A model generated the notes under the pieces. That model ran no database searches. It had not been told where the DNA came from and saw only the letters and a list, made by a program, of their open reading frames with translations. Below, piece by piece: positions 9,180 through 18,112 of a DNA stretch of 64,000 nt; the stretch's first letter is position 1, and each line of letters begins with the position of its first letter. The DNA comes from JABDBE01 sp049585795. Its GTDB lineage: Bacteria > Acidobacteriota > Terriglobia > Terriglobales > Acidobacteriaceae. The DNA is taken from positions 62,001 to 126,000 of the forward strand of contig JBAVAQ010000067.1 in NCBI GenBank assembly GCA_049585795.1, given 5' to 3'. Position numbers and translations under genes: made by a program.

Positions 9180-9374
9180 TTTGCCCAGACTTTGGACGAA
9201 TGCTACGCCGAGATCCTGGAAAACCAGCGGAGAGCGCGACAGGAGGGAGTGACGCAACGACCCGTTTGGCCGATGATTATTCTGCGCGCTCCGAAAGGGT
9301 GGACAGGTCCGAAGGAAGTGGAGGGCATTCCGATCGAGGGCACGTTCCGCGCACACCAAGTTCCGTGGGCCAAT
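9180..9374 (+). pseudogene. phosphoketolase internal fragment
   Basis: The translation TLDECYAEILENQRRAR followed by RPVWPMIILRAPKGWTGPKE and EGTFRAHQVPW is a clear internal piece (about 65 residues) of a xylulose-5-phosphate/fructose-6-phosphate phosphoketolase. The N-terminal TPP region and the whole C-terminal half are missing. It starts immediately after the hairpin and continues without a stop into the signal peptide of the next gene. It is a relic, or a recombination scar carrying the neighbouring gene's upstream DNA. Confidence 0.75.
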
Positions 9375-10406
9375 GTGAAGAAAGAATGCCTGAGGATTCT
9401 GTTCTGGCTAATCCCCTGCGCTTTGTTGTTCACCGCTGCTCCTTCGCCTGCGGCGGCACAGTTCAAGGCCTGGGTCATGGCCAAACTCCCCGATACACCT
9501 GAGGGTCTCGGAGTCGATTCGCATGGCAACCTCTACGCGACCCTAATGCATATCGGGGAAGTTGTCAGGCTCAACGATAAGGGCAGCTACGATCACATCG
9601 CGTGGGTGCCGTCGAAGGAAGAAAGCGGAAAGGGAGACCTGATCGGACTCGATCTTGACCAAGCTGGCAACATTTACGTCGCATACACGGGCCATTCGAG
9701 ACATGACTTTAGGAAGGACCTGGCAAATCCGTTTCACCCCGCTTGCCGGGACGCGACGGTGACTCAATCTGGCGTTTATAAAATCGACGCTAAAACCCGA
9801 AAGGTAACGGCCCTCGCGACAAAAGCGGAGGGTTGGCCATTTTGCTATCCCGACGACGTTTCGATCGACTCGAGCGGCAACGTGTGCATGACGGATCTCA
9901 CGTACTCCGGAATTTGGAAAATTTCTCCCGATGGGAGAAAGGTGGACCTGTGGTCGGCGCATCCTCTGCTTAATTGGTCTTCCAAACCCTATTCGGGATT
10001 CCCCCTAGGCGTAAATGATCTCGTGCTCGATAAGCAAGAGAAGAACATCTATGCCGTTACTGACGGCGATCCCCTGGTGCTCAGGATCCCGATCAAGGAT
10101 GATGGAACGGCCGGTGAACCCGTGCCGTTGCCTTACGGCTTCTCAGCACTCGATGGGATCGAGTTGGACGCAAAAGGCAACATTTACGTATCGGAGATCT
10201 TGCTAAACCAGATCTGGGTCCTTTCGCCTGACGGTTCGCAGCGCGTACTGATAGCCACTAAGCAGAACGCTCCGCTGGACAACAACACTAGCCTGGTTTG
10301 GAAAGGAGATGTTCTTTGCACAGCCAACCTCGGCTTCACCCACGCCAATCGCGAGCAAGCAGACCGAACGGTGGTCTGTATGAAGGGTTTCCCCCTTCCG
10401 AAATAG
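9375..10406 (+). CDS. secreted SMP-30/gluconolactonase-like beta-propeller
   Basis: GTG 9375 opens a good signal peptide (KKECLRILFWLIPCALLFTA...AAAQ) and gives a 343-residue protein. Repeated blades follow the pattern P-G-hydrophobic-D-x-x-G-N-hydrophobic-Y (PEGLGVDSHGNLYATL, LIGLDLDQAGNIYVAY, PDDVSIDSSGNVCMTD, LDGIELDAKGNIYVSE). This is typical of SMP-30/gluconolactonase/NHL-like propellers. The frame is open upstream through the phosphoketolase fragment to 9150, so a longer fusion is formally possible, but the signal peptide argues for GTG 9375. No clear ribosome site precedes it. The likely place is the periplasm; the substrate is unknown. A hairpin follows. Confidence 0.75.
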   Translation: MKKECLRILFWLIPCALLFTAAPSPAAAQFKAWVMAKLPDTPEGLGVDSHGNLYATLMHIGEVVRLNDKGSYDHIAWVPSKEESGKGDLIGLDLDQAGNIYVAYTGHSRHDFRKDLANPFHPACRDATVTQSGVYKIDAKTRKVTALATKAEGWPFCYPDDVSIDSSGNVCMTDLTYSGIWKISPDGRKVDLWSAHPLLNWSSKPYSGFPLGVNDLVLDKQEKNIYAVTDGDPLVLRIPIKDDGTAGEPVPLPYGFSALDGIELDAKGNIYVSEILLNQIWVLSPDGSQRVLIATKQNAPLDNNTSLVWKGDVLCTANLGFTHANREQADRTVVCMKGFPLPK

Positions 10407-10430
10407 TTGGGTTGGAAGAGCACCCAACTA
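10404..10430 (+). terminator. hairpin at the end of the beta-propeller gene
   Basis: TAGTTGGGT (10404-10412) and ACCCAACTA (10422-10430) form a perfect 9-bp stem with a 9-base loop overlapping the stop codon. There is no T-run, so it may act as a stabiliser rather than an intrinsic terminator. Confidence 0.4.
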
Positions 10431-10826
10431 CTCGGGAGTTGACGCTATATCCGTAAAACAGTGCGGTTTCTGTAGCTCCCTGTAGTCCATCTCCGGCGCG
10501 CCACTCGCCACGCCCGCAAGCAGCAAGAGAAAGGAAACAGGAACGATTCACCGCTTTGCTCCACCACTTAAGCGCCGGACCACTCCGCGATAGCTTTTAC
10601 GCACTCAAGCGTCAGGCATCGCACGGAGTCGATGGCGTGAGGTGGCAAGCGCAACCCTCGCGACGATACACCGGGTCCTTTCGGACCAGCCCGGCGTGCC
10701 AAGTAGATCTGCACAGTACCAAGCGGCGCGGTGGGCATCTTTTGACGGCGCATCCTTATAGTATTGCTTTAGTAGATATCGCGGCGATGTCGCAAAGAGA
10801 CGTTAAAGGCGACTGATCCAAACTCG
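10431..10826. other. gap without recognisable gene
   Basis: I see no convincing gene here. On the minus strand 10490-10545 encodes a short hydrophobic stretch (PVSFLLLLAGVASGA) that faintly recalls a sorting-signal helix, but it is in no credible reading frame. Confidence 0.4.
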
Positions 10827-11108
10827 GTGAAGGGAACTCGCGTGGGGAACGATTGGCGCTTCGTTTGGTCCACCCAGAAAGGCAAAGACACCATCTGGTA
10901 CTCCGTCCTGTTCAATCCAGCTACAAATCAGTTTCAGGCCAGTGGTTGGATTGAGAATTCGAAACACCAGGGAGATTTCAACACCATGATGGTTGCCGAA
11001 GGTGGGAGTCGGCTGTCCTACGGGATGTTGAGCGGGCTGACCATGCTTGCTGGGATTCTGATCGCCCGAAAAAAACGCCCCAGCGGAGATTCTGCCCAGT
11101 CCAGCTGA
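10827..11108 (+). CDS. possible C-terminal fragment with a sorting-signal-like tail
   Basis: Ninety-three residues from a GTG with no ribosome site. The frame is open for at least 60 bases upstream, suggesting the 3' end of a lost gene. The first part (NDWRFVWSTQKGKDTIWYSV) looks like beta-sandwich secreted protein. The end, AEGGSRLSYGMLSGLTMLAG followed by ILIARKKR, resembles PEP-CTERM-type tails: a short Glu-Gly-Gly-Ser motif, one membrane helix, and a basic cluster. No complete gene is visible, and I cannot name a family. Confidence 0.35.
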   Translation: MKGTRVGNDWRFVWSTQKGKDTIWYSVLFNPATNQFQASGWIENSKHQGDFNTMMVAEGGSRLSYGMLSGLTMLAGILIARKKRPSGDSAQSS

Positions 11109-11563
11109 AAATACGATCCTTTGGTTCGGGTCCGCCAAAGATTCCTCAAAAGCTAGTGCCGCGCTTGTAAGTCTCTAGACATTCCTCGTCCTTCTAAATC
11201 AGGCGGTCGATGCCTCCTTCTCCCTCGCTGGTCGGTGTTCCGGAGAATCTTCGATGGAGGAAGGGGAATCATGATGTGTCGGGGACCTCAGGCCCGCTAC
11301 AGTTTTTGCCCGTCTTGTGGTCACCGGCCGATCGTTCGTACCTTTTCTGCCTCTGCTCTCGCCCACTCGCCCGCGATCTGCCGGGTGGCGACGTTAGGGC
11401 GATTCCAGTTGTTGATCAGAGCGATCGAGGTAATCAAAGCAGCGAACCCTCGTTCGTCGTCGTGTCGGCTAGCATCCTCCCAGACTGCATCCGGTACCGG
11501 GTCAGACCGATCAATGGATCCAAGGGTTCTGAAACCGTATGCTTTTCCGTTGAAGGTTTTGTC
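11109..11563. other. gap without recognisable gene
   Basis: Nothing convincing is encoded. An ATG at 11271 has a strong GGAGGAAGGGG site and opens 103 codons, but the product is rich in Ser/Arg/Pro, matches nothing I know, and ends inside the TetR promoter. Confidence 0.4.
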
Positions 11564-11602
11564 TCGACAGCCGCAACCGTAACCTGCATACTAGTTGGTA
11601 TG
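11564..11602 (+). promoter_or_regulatory. tetR promoter with operator overlapping the start codon
   Basis: A -35 TCGACA (11564-11569), a 17-bp spacer and a -10 CATACT (11587-11592) would start transcription at about 11599, right at the ATG (11600), giving a leaderless mRNA. The palindrome CATACTAGTTGGTATG (11587-11602; arms CATAC/GTATG) covers both the -10 and the start codon. The match at 12393-12408 supports it as the binding site of the encoded TetR protein. Confidence 0.65.
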
Positions 11603-12256
11603 TTAGCAGTTAGAAAGAAGCCGAGACGGAAGGTGCCTCGCGATCCAGAGCGCACCCGAGTACGTTTGTTGCAGGCTGCCTTCCAGGAGATGTATCGCTC
11701 TGGCTATCGGAGCGCTGACTTGGATGCGATCCTGGCGGCAGCGGGCGTCACCAAGGGCGCGTTGTATTACCACTTCGATAACAAGGAGGCCCTCGGCTAT
11801 GCGGTGCTGGACGAGGTCATGACGAGTGACCTTCACCAGAAGTGGGTGGAACCTTTACGGAATGCCAAGGACCCCATCGACGCTCTGATCCGTATTGTTC
11901 AGTCCGAATCGCTGAAAAGAGAAGACGTTCGGCGTGGCTGCCCGTTGCTTAACTTGTCTCAAGAGATGTCAGGTCTTGATGAGGGATTCCGCAGCAGGAC
12001 AGCCAAACTTTTTGGGGACTGGCACGACGCCATCGCGAAGGCACTGCGTGAAGGACAGAAACGCGGAGTAGTGCGGAATGATATAAACGCGAATGAAACG
12101 GCTACGTTTCTGATCGCGGCGTACGAGGGTTACGTCGTTCTAACGAAGAATTCGCAGGATCCCCGGACGATGCAATCCGGCCAAAGAAGAGTGAGCGGCC
12201 ACCTCGAGTCGCTACGCTCGGTCCGCGGTCGGACGCGAGAGACAGGCCGAGACTAG
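11600..12256 (+). CDS. TetR/AcrR-family repressor
   Basis: A 218-residue regulator. Residues about 15-62 hold the TetR HTH (RTRVRLLQAAFQEMYRSGYR, then DAILAAAGVTKGALYYHFDN and KEAL). The rest is the helical ligand domain (TetR_C-type, including RRGCPLLNLSQEMS, often seen in nitroreductase/quinone- or aldehyde-responsive members). I place the start at ATG 11600, because upstream sequence does not look coding and a promoter/operator sits exactly there; no Shine-Dalgarno is present. It likely represses itself and the secreted protein at 12493, both of which carry the same operator. The ligand is unknown. Confidence 0.85.
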   Translation: MLAVRKKPRRKVPRDPERTRVRLLQAAFQEMYRSGYRSADLDAILAAAGVTKGALYYHFDNKEALGYAVLDEVMTSDLHQKWVEPLRNAKDPIDALIRIVQSESLKREDVRRGCPLLNLSQEMSGLDEGFRSRTAKLFGDWHDAIAKALREGQKRGVVRNDINANETATFLIAAYEGYVVLTKNSQDPRTMQSGQRRVSGHLESLRSVRGRTRETGRD

Positions 12257-12392
12257 GCCGCCGTCTCTTTCAGGGTCGTAGGTTGCTGAGCAACCGCCTC
12301 CCAGGGACCAGCAGGATGCGATCACCGGGCTTGGCGCGAGCGACAGATGGTTTGTTCCACCGAACGTGCACTTTGTTTTGAATGTAAGCATA

Positions 12393-12408
12393 CATACCGG
12401 TCGGTATT
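12393..12408 (+). promoter_or_regulatory. TetR operator upstream of the secreted protein gene
   Basis: CATACCGGTCGGTATT matches the tetR self-operator CATACTAGTTGGTATG at 12 of 16 positions, including both half-sites (CATAC, GGTAT). It overlaps a plausible -10 (TATTAT) and lies 85 bases before the start of the next gene. Confidence 0.65.
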
Positions 12409-12492
12409 ATAAGGCAACTATCAACGATCCATGCCGCATCACAGATTCAAAGGTGCCGCAGTGTGTTGAAATCCGCGTCCCGGGGAAAATCG

Positions 12493-13203
12493 ATGAAACC
12501 GACGGTAATTAAGACAATCGCATTGGGTGCCTTCGTGCTCGGCGCTTGGCAAGCGCTAGCGCAGGACGCCAAAGCGCCGTATCCGAACATGGCCCCGCTT
12601 GACCAGTACTTAATAACGGATCGAAATGCCGAGATTGCGCTGGCGCGGAGTGCGGCGCCTGTGGCGATATCAAGCGATGCCGAGGTTTTGGTCCTCGGGC
12701 GCAACGGCTACGAAACCGCGGTCAAAGGCAAGAACGGTTTCGTATGCCTCGTGGAGCGAGGGTGGATGGGCCCATTCGACGGTGCTAACTTTTGGAACCC
12801 TAAAGTTCGAGGTCCAGTCTGCTACAACCCGCCGGCTGTCCGATCCATCCTGCCGATGACGTATAACAGAACGGAGATGATATTGGCCGGTCAATCCAAA
12901 GCTCAGATCATCGACGGCATCAAGAAATTCGTAAAGCAAGAACTGCCGCCCCTGGAGCCTGGAGCCATGGCCTACATGATGTCGAAAGAACAGTATCTTA
13001 ACGATGGCGACCACCCCAACTGGATCGCTCACCTAATGATCTACACGCCACTCATGGACGGTGCCGTTTGGGGTGCAGATCTGCCCAACTCTCCCATTAT
13101 GCTGAGTCCACAGTTCAGGGGCGCCCCGGAACCGATTGACAATTTCATGGTTCCCACGGGCTGGTGGTCGGATGGAACGCCGGACCCAGTCAGGGCCAGT
13201 TAG
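12493..13203 (+). CDS. secreted protein of unknown family (paralog A)
   Basis: A 236-residue protein with a clear signal peptide (KPTVIKTIALGAFVLGAWQA-LAQ). The family is not known to me. Shared with the paralog at 22190-22933 are NAEIALARSAAP, LVLGRxGxETAVKGKNGFVC, the W/FW-NP-VR-P-C core, ELPPxEPGAMxYMM and WGAxLPxSP. Two conserved Cys (in NGFVC and PVCYN) could form a disulfide, which fits export. ATG 12493 has GGGGA nearby. The TetR operator at 12393-12408 suggests ligand-induced expression. It lies between that regulator and a LytTR response regulator. Confidence 0.75.
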   Translation: MKPTVIKTIALGAFVLGAWQALAQDAKAPYPNMAPLDQYLITDRNAEIALARSAAPVAISSDAEVLVLGRNGYETAVKGKNGFVCLVERGWMGPFDGANFWNPKVRGPVCYNPPAVRSILPMTYNRTEMILAGQSKAQIIDGIKKFVKQELPPLEPGAMAYMMSKEQYLNDGDHPNWIAHLMIYTPLMDGAVWGADLPNSPIMLSPQFRGAPEPIDNFMVPTGWWSDGTPDPVRAS

Positions 13204-13262
13204 GGGCACACCGCAAGGCGAGAGAATGCGTTTGCTCCTGATGGAACAAAGATGATGGATGA

Positions 13263-14045
13263 GTGGAAACCATGCGTGTGTTGATCGTGGATGATGAGCC
13301 CCTGTCTCAAATGGCTTTGGCAAATGTCCTGTCGGCAAGGAGTGACGTGGAGCACTTCGATTCGGCCAACGATGCGATGGAAGCGCTCGAGAAATTGGCC
13401 ACGGACTATTACGATGTTTTGCTTCTCGACATCAATAGGCTGGACCTGTCGGGCGCCGAACTGGTAGATCAGCTTAGGAAACGGCCCTTTTTGTTGCCGT
13501 CCATCGTGTTTGTAACGGCGCACGTGGAACACGCGATCGCAGCCTTCGAGAAGCACACCGTGGACTACGTGCTAAAGCCTTTCTCAAACGAAAGCATCAG
13601 CAAGGCCTTGGACCGTGCCTCTCGGAGAGCGAAGGGCGAGCGAGCCGCGAAATTGATCGAAGCCTTGCCGCAGTTGCAGAAGCTATCTCGTCCGCAGTAT
13701 CCGAGGATCGCAATCAAAATTAAAGGACGGATTCTGTTCATCAATCCTGTAGATGTGGTCGCAGTTCAAGCCGAGGGCAATTACGTGTTGCTGCGGCGGG
13801 AATCGGACTCCTATCTGCTGCGCGAGTCAATCTCGGTGGTGGCAGAAAAGCTCAAGCCGTACGGATTCATTCGGATCCATCGATCTGCGCTCGTGAATAC
13901 CTCGTTCGTGGTAGAGATCAAGCAATACTCGACGGGAAAGTATGGTCTCCGCCTCGAAGGTGGGAAGGAATACCAAGTTGCCCGCGGTTACAAGAAGAAT
14001 CTCAAATCCCTCACAGAATTCCAGATCGGTAGTGTGCTTTCCTAG
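13263..14045 (+). CDS. LytTR-family response regulator
   Basis: Residues about 4-120 form a receiver domain: VDDEP acidic pocket, LLLDINRLDLSG with the phospho-acceptor Asp, VTAH switch Thr and LKPF Lys. Residues about 148-250 form a LytTR DNA-binding domain (IKIKGRILFINPVDVVAVQA, NYVLLRR, FIRIHRSALVN). The usual Pro after the acceptor (DIxMPxxSG) is replaced by DINRLDLSG. GTG 13263 and ATG 13272 are both possible starts. No histidine kinase is adjacent, so its partner is elsewhere. It would bind direct repeats as a dimer; targets are unknown. Confidence 0.85.
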   Translation: METMRVLIVDDEPLSQMALANVLSARSDVEHFDSANDAMEALEKLATDYYDVLLLDINRLDLSGAELVDQLRKRPFLLPSIVFVTAHVEHAIAAFEKHTVDYVLKPFSNESISKALDRASRRAKGERAAKLIEALPQLQKLSRPQYPRIAIKIKGRILFINPVDVVAVQAEGNYVLLRRESDSYLLRESISVVAEKLKPYGFIRIHRSALVNTSFVVEIKQYSTGKYGLRLEGGKEYQVARGYKKNLKSLTEFQIGSVLS

Positions 14046-14281
14046 CGGAATAGCCTGTTCCTGGACGTAGCCTCGATGCCACAAAAATACGGGTGCATCT
14101 ACAGTCAATTCAGTGAGGTTTGAGAAACTAAAGTTTCTGCACTATTCGCAATCAGATTGCGATCTCCAGCATCCGACCCCGACAACCAGGCGTGGTGGCC
14201 ATTCCCTCGGACGCCTACAACGCTCCAGTTAAAATCGAGGTCCGAATTCAAACGACAAGCGAGAAGTGACATCAAGAACGT

Positions 14282-14312
14282 AAAAAAAGAGGCGGTCTCC
14301 TTCGAGACCGCC
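14282..14312 (-). terminator. intrinsic terminator of the TonB receptor gene
   Basis: On the minus strand GGCGGTCTC-GAAG-GAGACCGCC (14291-14312) is a perfect 9-bp stem with a tetraloop, followed by TC and seven T (14282-14288). It lies 18 bases beyond the stop at 14330. Confidence 0.9.
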
Positions 14313-14329
14313 TGCAAGGGAAAAGCAAC

Positions 14330-17300
14330 CTAGAAGTTCAACTTTGCGCTCAACTGGATTAAGCGCGGGGCGGCGTCGCCGCCGAGGAATGATCCCAGAA
14401 TGCTGGTTGGGGTGTTGACCATCCGCAGGATCTGGCCGAACTGGCCTGATCCGTTGGAAATGTCGCGGACTGGTTGGTCGAAATTGGGATGGTTGAGGAT
14501 GTTAAAGAACTGGGCGCCGATACCGATCTTTGCGCCTTCCCAGTGTGGAACGCCAGTGTACTTCATCACGGTGAAGTCGGTGTCGAAGTATCCCGGGCCA
14601 AAGAACTGGTTGCGGGCCTGGTTGCCGAAACCAAAGATGGGAGCGTTGCTGGTGGCGCCAGACGACAGGATAACCGGCGAAAAGTCGGCTGCGTTCAAAC
14701 ATGGAGCTCTCGCCCCACCATTGGTGGCAGAGGCGGCTCCAACACCGCAGCTTCCTTGAGCCGCACCGTTGTAGCCGGCGAACATAGTCTGGGCGTTTCC
14801 GTAGCCGGATCCGGCCAAAACGTTGTTGATCGCCGCGCTGTCAGTCACCGTGTAGGGCAAGCCGCTCCGTGTAAACACGGTGCCGGAGAGTTGCCAGCCT
14901 TGCATGAGCGGTCTTGGCCCGAAGCGGAAAGGCACTTCGTACACATAGCTCAGGCTGAAGTACTTCCGGGTATCGTAGTCAGCGTTGCCATACATCCGCC
15001 GGATGTTATTGGGTTCGATCGGAAAAGTTACGCTGGCGTTGGTGTCATCGGTGAAGGGAAGGAAGCCGCCGTTGGAGATTTCGTCCAGGGCGTGGCTCCA
15101 GGTGAAGTTGCCCTGCAACTGCAGACCGTAGCTGAAGCGGTGCTGCACCGTTGCGGTCAACCCGTTGTAATTGGAAACCGCGATGGACTGAATCTGATCC
15201 ACGGAATTGAACCGGAGATCTGGCGCTACAGACGGAAGTCCAGCGAAGCCGTTCGGGCAGGCTGAGACCGGGCAGAAACCGTTAACAGCTTGGTTGTTCA
15301 CGGTTTCATGGTAGCCGTGGTTGCCCACGTAGTTGAGGGTGATCGACGTGTTGGCGCCGATGGCTTGCTGTAACTGAAGGTTCCACTCCGCGTACATCGG
15401 GTCTTTAACAGTGTTGACGGTGTTGATATTTGGCAGCGTACCCGCAGGAAGTTGAGAGACCGTTCCTCCGTTCGCGAATACGCTGGTAAACGCCGCGTTG
15501 GTCTGGGCAGCCTGCGTGAAAACACTGCCGGGTACATTTGCCGCCAGAGCTCCAGCGGAATTGATCGAGAAACTGTTGTAGGTCGGGGGATTTAAAGCGG
15601 CGTTGTCGGCAACTTGCCCGGGGAAGGTATCGGCGAACAACCCGATGCCGCCGCGGATCACCGTATTCTTCAATCCGAACGGTGTCCAGGCAATACCTAG
15701 GCGTGGCTGCCACATGATTGCGGGATACGAGGTTGCGGCCGCGTGCTGACCTGTCACCAACGCCTGGTTGTAGGGGATCAAGGGGTTGTGGTCCAGCGTG
15801 GAAAAGTCGGACGCTAAGTGGGCAAAGCAGTCGATTTGGCAGACTGGATTGGAGTTGTGGTCCATGCGCAGAGCCAAGGTCACTTTTAGCCCAGGAGTTG
15901 CGCGCCATTCATCCTGTACATACCACCCCAACCCATAAATTGCGATGGGAACATCCGAAACCGTCGAGAAATTCTGCTGGAGCTGGGTACCTCCCGTACC
16001 TCCAGCGTAGAAGGAGCCGATATCGAACGGAATCAGCAGCCCGATGGTACGGTTGTTGAGGTCGTGGTCTCCAATGTCGTAGCGGTGAAAATTTTCACCC
16101 AACTTCAGGGTGTGCTTGGTGCCGAGAGTGTAAGAGAAGTCGTCCACGAACTGATATTGGGTGACATTGCGACCCTGCGGGAAATCGAAGTTTATACCGC
16201 CCAGAGCGGTTCCTTCGAAGCTGTTGGCAAATGTTCCGTCTCCCAAAAGCAAGGTTGTTGGATACGCGGCGAGTGATGCCGGCCGGTCGGTAGTGTTGAA
16301 GATCGCGCTGTAGTACGTGAATGCCGCGACCAGGTTGTTCACCGCCTTGGTGCCAAAGCTGTGGTTCCAGCTCGCCTGGGACTGATACTCAGGCTGATCG
16401 CTGGTGGTGTTAAACAGCGGGGTAATGGGATCCGTGTAGGTAGCTTGCAAGCCCTTGTCTTCCTGGGCTCGGATAAAGAGTTTGTCGCTGTTGGTAAGGT
16501 TGACATCAACTCTGCCCGCCAATAGGAACTCATGGGTTAGGGCACTGTCCGCCGCCTGGAAGCTGTTGGCGCAGGGAACCGCGCTGCCAAACAACGGGGC
16601 GCCGGGGAGTAGTGAAGCAATTCCGTTAAGTCCTCCGGCAGCAGGAGTGGAGCAACCGCCGAGAGAAGTTCCCCCCAGCGGAATAGGGGTTGAACGGCTC
16701 GCGCCGGGCGCATTGTTCCACAGATTAAACATGTTCTGGAAATAAGGGATCTGCGCACCCTGTCCGATCGCCGTCAAGTTAGCCAGCGTCGAAGTTTGGA
16801 ATTGCGGGCTGGGGTAGGTGACCGTCTGGGTCACTGGAACCAGCACACGCAGGCCTTCATAATTGCCGAAGAAGAAAGCCTTGTCCTTCTTGATCGGCCC
16901 GCCAAACGACGCCGCCCACTGATTGGCATTGTCGAACGTCTTTGGCGTTACCGGGGTAGTGTTGTTGTGGAACCAGTCATTAGCGTTCATAGCCGAACCG
17001 TTCCACCAGTAGGCTGCGTTGCCGTGAAACTGGTTCGAGCCTGACTTGGTCACGTAGTTCACGGTCGCGCCAGCGAAACCGCCGTACTGGCCGGAGTAAC
17101 CGTTGCTGGTGACCGAGGCCTCCTGAATTTCGTTGTTGCCGAGCAGCAGGTTGGTGGCGCCTGAGTTGTTCACGTTCAGGAACGGATCGTTGTCATACAT
17201 GCCGTTCATGGTGAATAGATTCGAGGTTGCAGAAATGCCGAAGCTGGAGAAGTTTCCGAAACCGCTCTCGGTATTCATCACGGAACCGGGCGCGGTCTGG

Positions 17301-17782
17301 GCAATGAAGCTCAGGTCGTTGCCGGGGTTCGGCAAGCTCTGAACCGCGCGCTCATTCATCGTGGTGGAGATTTCAGAGCTGTCTGCTTGCAGCAGCGGGG
17401 CAGCTCCGCTTACCTCGACGGTGACACCGGTGGTGCCAAGTTCCATCGTGATATTGGCGATGGCGACCGCACCCACTGCTACAGGTTGTGTCACCGTGGT
17501 CGTCTTGAATCCTGGCGCTGCCGCGGTAATCGCGTAGTTGCCGGGTGCCAGAAGTGAGAACCGATAGGCACCCTGCGAGTTCGAGGCCGCACTCTGGGTG
17601 AATCCCTTATCGATGCTCTTTAAGGTAACTGGAACATTAGGTACTACGGCACCGGACGGATCGCTAACGGTGCCGCTGATTTCACCCGTAGTCGACGACT
17701 GGGCTAGCAGAAGCTGACTCGCAAGAAGACAGCAAGCTGCAGTCAGAACAAGAAGAAAAGTTGAGATTCGTTGGCGGTACAT
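14330..17782 (-). CDS. Oar-like TonB-dependent outer-membrane receptor
   Basis: An 1150-residue outer-membrane protein. A signal peptide (residues 1-27, ending LLAQS) is followed by a carboxypeptidase-regulatory-like beta-sandwich (about 30-115: GEISGTVSDPSGAVVPNVPV...). Then come a plug region (about 120-250: RAVQSLPNPGNDLSFIAQTA, YGGFAGATVNYVTKSGSN) and a long beta-barrel ending in the aromatic C-terminus QLSAKLNF. GAGGAGGATCA stands before the ATG. Acidobacteria carry many such receptors for oligosaccharides or peptides; the ligand is unknown. It is a single-gene unit with its own terminator. Confidence 0.88.
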   Translation of the reverse strand: MYRQRISTFLLVLTAACCLLASQLLLAQSSTTGEISGTVSDPSGAVVPNVPVTLKSIDKGFTQSAASNSQGAYRFSLLAPGNYAITAAAPGFKTTTVTQPVAVGAVAIANITMELGTTGVTVEVSGAAPLLQADSSEISTTMNERAVQSLPNPGNDLSFIAQTAPGSVMNTESGFGNFSSFGISATSNLFTMNGMYDNDPFLNVNNSGATNLLLGNNEIQEASVTSNGYSGQYGGFAGATVNYVTKSGSNQFHGNAAYWWNGSAMNANDWFHNNTTPVTPKTFDNANQWAASFGGPIKKDKAFFFGNYEGLRVLVPVTQTVTYPSPQFQTSTLANLTAIGQGAQIPYFQNMFNLWNNAPGASRSTPIPLGGTSLGGCSTPAAGGLNGIASLLPGAPLFGSAVPCANSFQAADSALTHEFLLAGRVDVNLTNSDKLFIRAQEDKGLQATYTDPITPLFNTTSDQPEYQSQASWNHSFGTKAVNNLVAAFTYYSAIFNTTDRPASLAAYPTTLLLGDGTFANSFEGTALGGINFDFPQGRNVTQYQFVDDFSYTLGTKHTLKLGENFHRYDIGDHDLNNRTIGLLIPFDIGSFYAGGTGGTQLQQNFSTVSDVPIAIYGLGWYVQDEWRATPGLKVTLALRMDHNSNPVCQIDCFAHLASDFSTLDHNPLIPYNQALVTGQHAAATSYPAIMWQPRLGIAWTPFGLKNTVIRGGIGLFADTFPGQVADNAALNPPTYNSFSINSAGALAANVPGSVFTQAAQTNAAFTSVFANGGTVSQLPAGTLPNINTVNTVKDPMYAEWNLQLQQAIGANTSITLNYVGNHGYHETVNNQAVNGFCPVSACPNGFAGLPSVAPDLRFNSVDQIQSIAVSNYNGLTATVQHRFSYGLQLQGNFTWSHALDEISNGGFLPFTDDTNASVTFPIEPNNIRRMYGNADYDTRKYFSLSYVYEVPFRFGPRPLMQGWQLSGTVFTRSGLPYTVTDSAAINNVLAGSGYGNAQTMFAGYNGAAQGSCGVGAASATNGGARAPCLNAADFSPVILSSGATSNAPIFGFGNQARNQFFGPGYFDTDFTVMKYTGVPHWEGAKIGIGAQFFNILNHPNFDQPVRDISNGSGQFGQILRMVNTPTSILGSFLGGDAAPRLIQLSAKLNF

Positions 17783-18112
17783 TGATCCTCCTCTGAGTTG
17801 CGGAGCCCGCTTGGGAAGCCGGTTTCGCGCGAACTGGAAGATTGCAATGCGAACGCCAACGAGCCGTCATCAATTCCTCATGCAGTTACAGCAATCATTC
17901 GATCGGCGCTTATGAGATTGCGGATGTCAGTCCGACCTCGCTCAGAACGCATCTCGGTCGCGTGGCGGCGCTTGTCGGCGCGGGTCGACCCGAGAATTAG
18001 TCGAGACATACCAAACGGAAGGCGAGATCCGGAAACTCCGAGATTCTGGAGATCCCGACGTCATCCACCGGCTAGCCAGAGGCACTACGCGAGCATAACT
18101 CAGAGAGGTGCA
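17783..18112. other. gap without recognisable gene
   Basis: Apart from the receptor's ribosome site at its left edge, I see no gene, RNA or clear repeat in these 330 bases. Confidence 0.4.

Noticed and set aside
10440..10545. Short minus-strand hydrophobic stretch resembling a PEP-CTERM helix
   Set aside because: No reading frame with a sorting motif or a basic end; likely chance.
11271..11582. 103-codon frame after a strong GGAGGAAGGGG site
   Set aside because: The product is low-complexity Ser/Arg/Pro, matches nothing I know, and runs into the TetR promoter.
14046..14281. Possible small gene before the TonB terminator
   Set aside because: Frames here have no ribosome site and no recognisable protein features.
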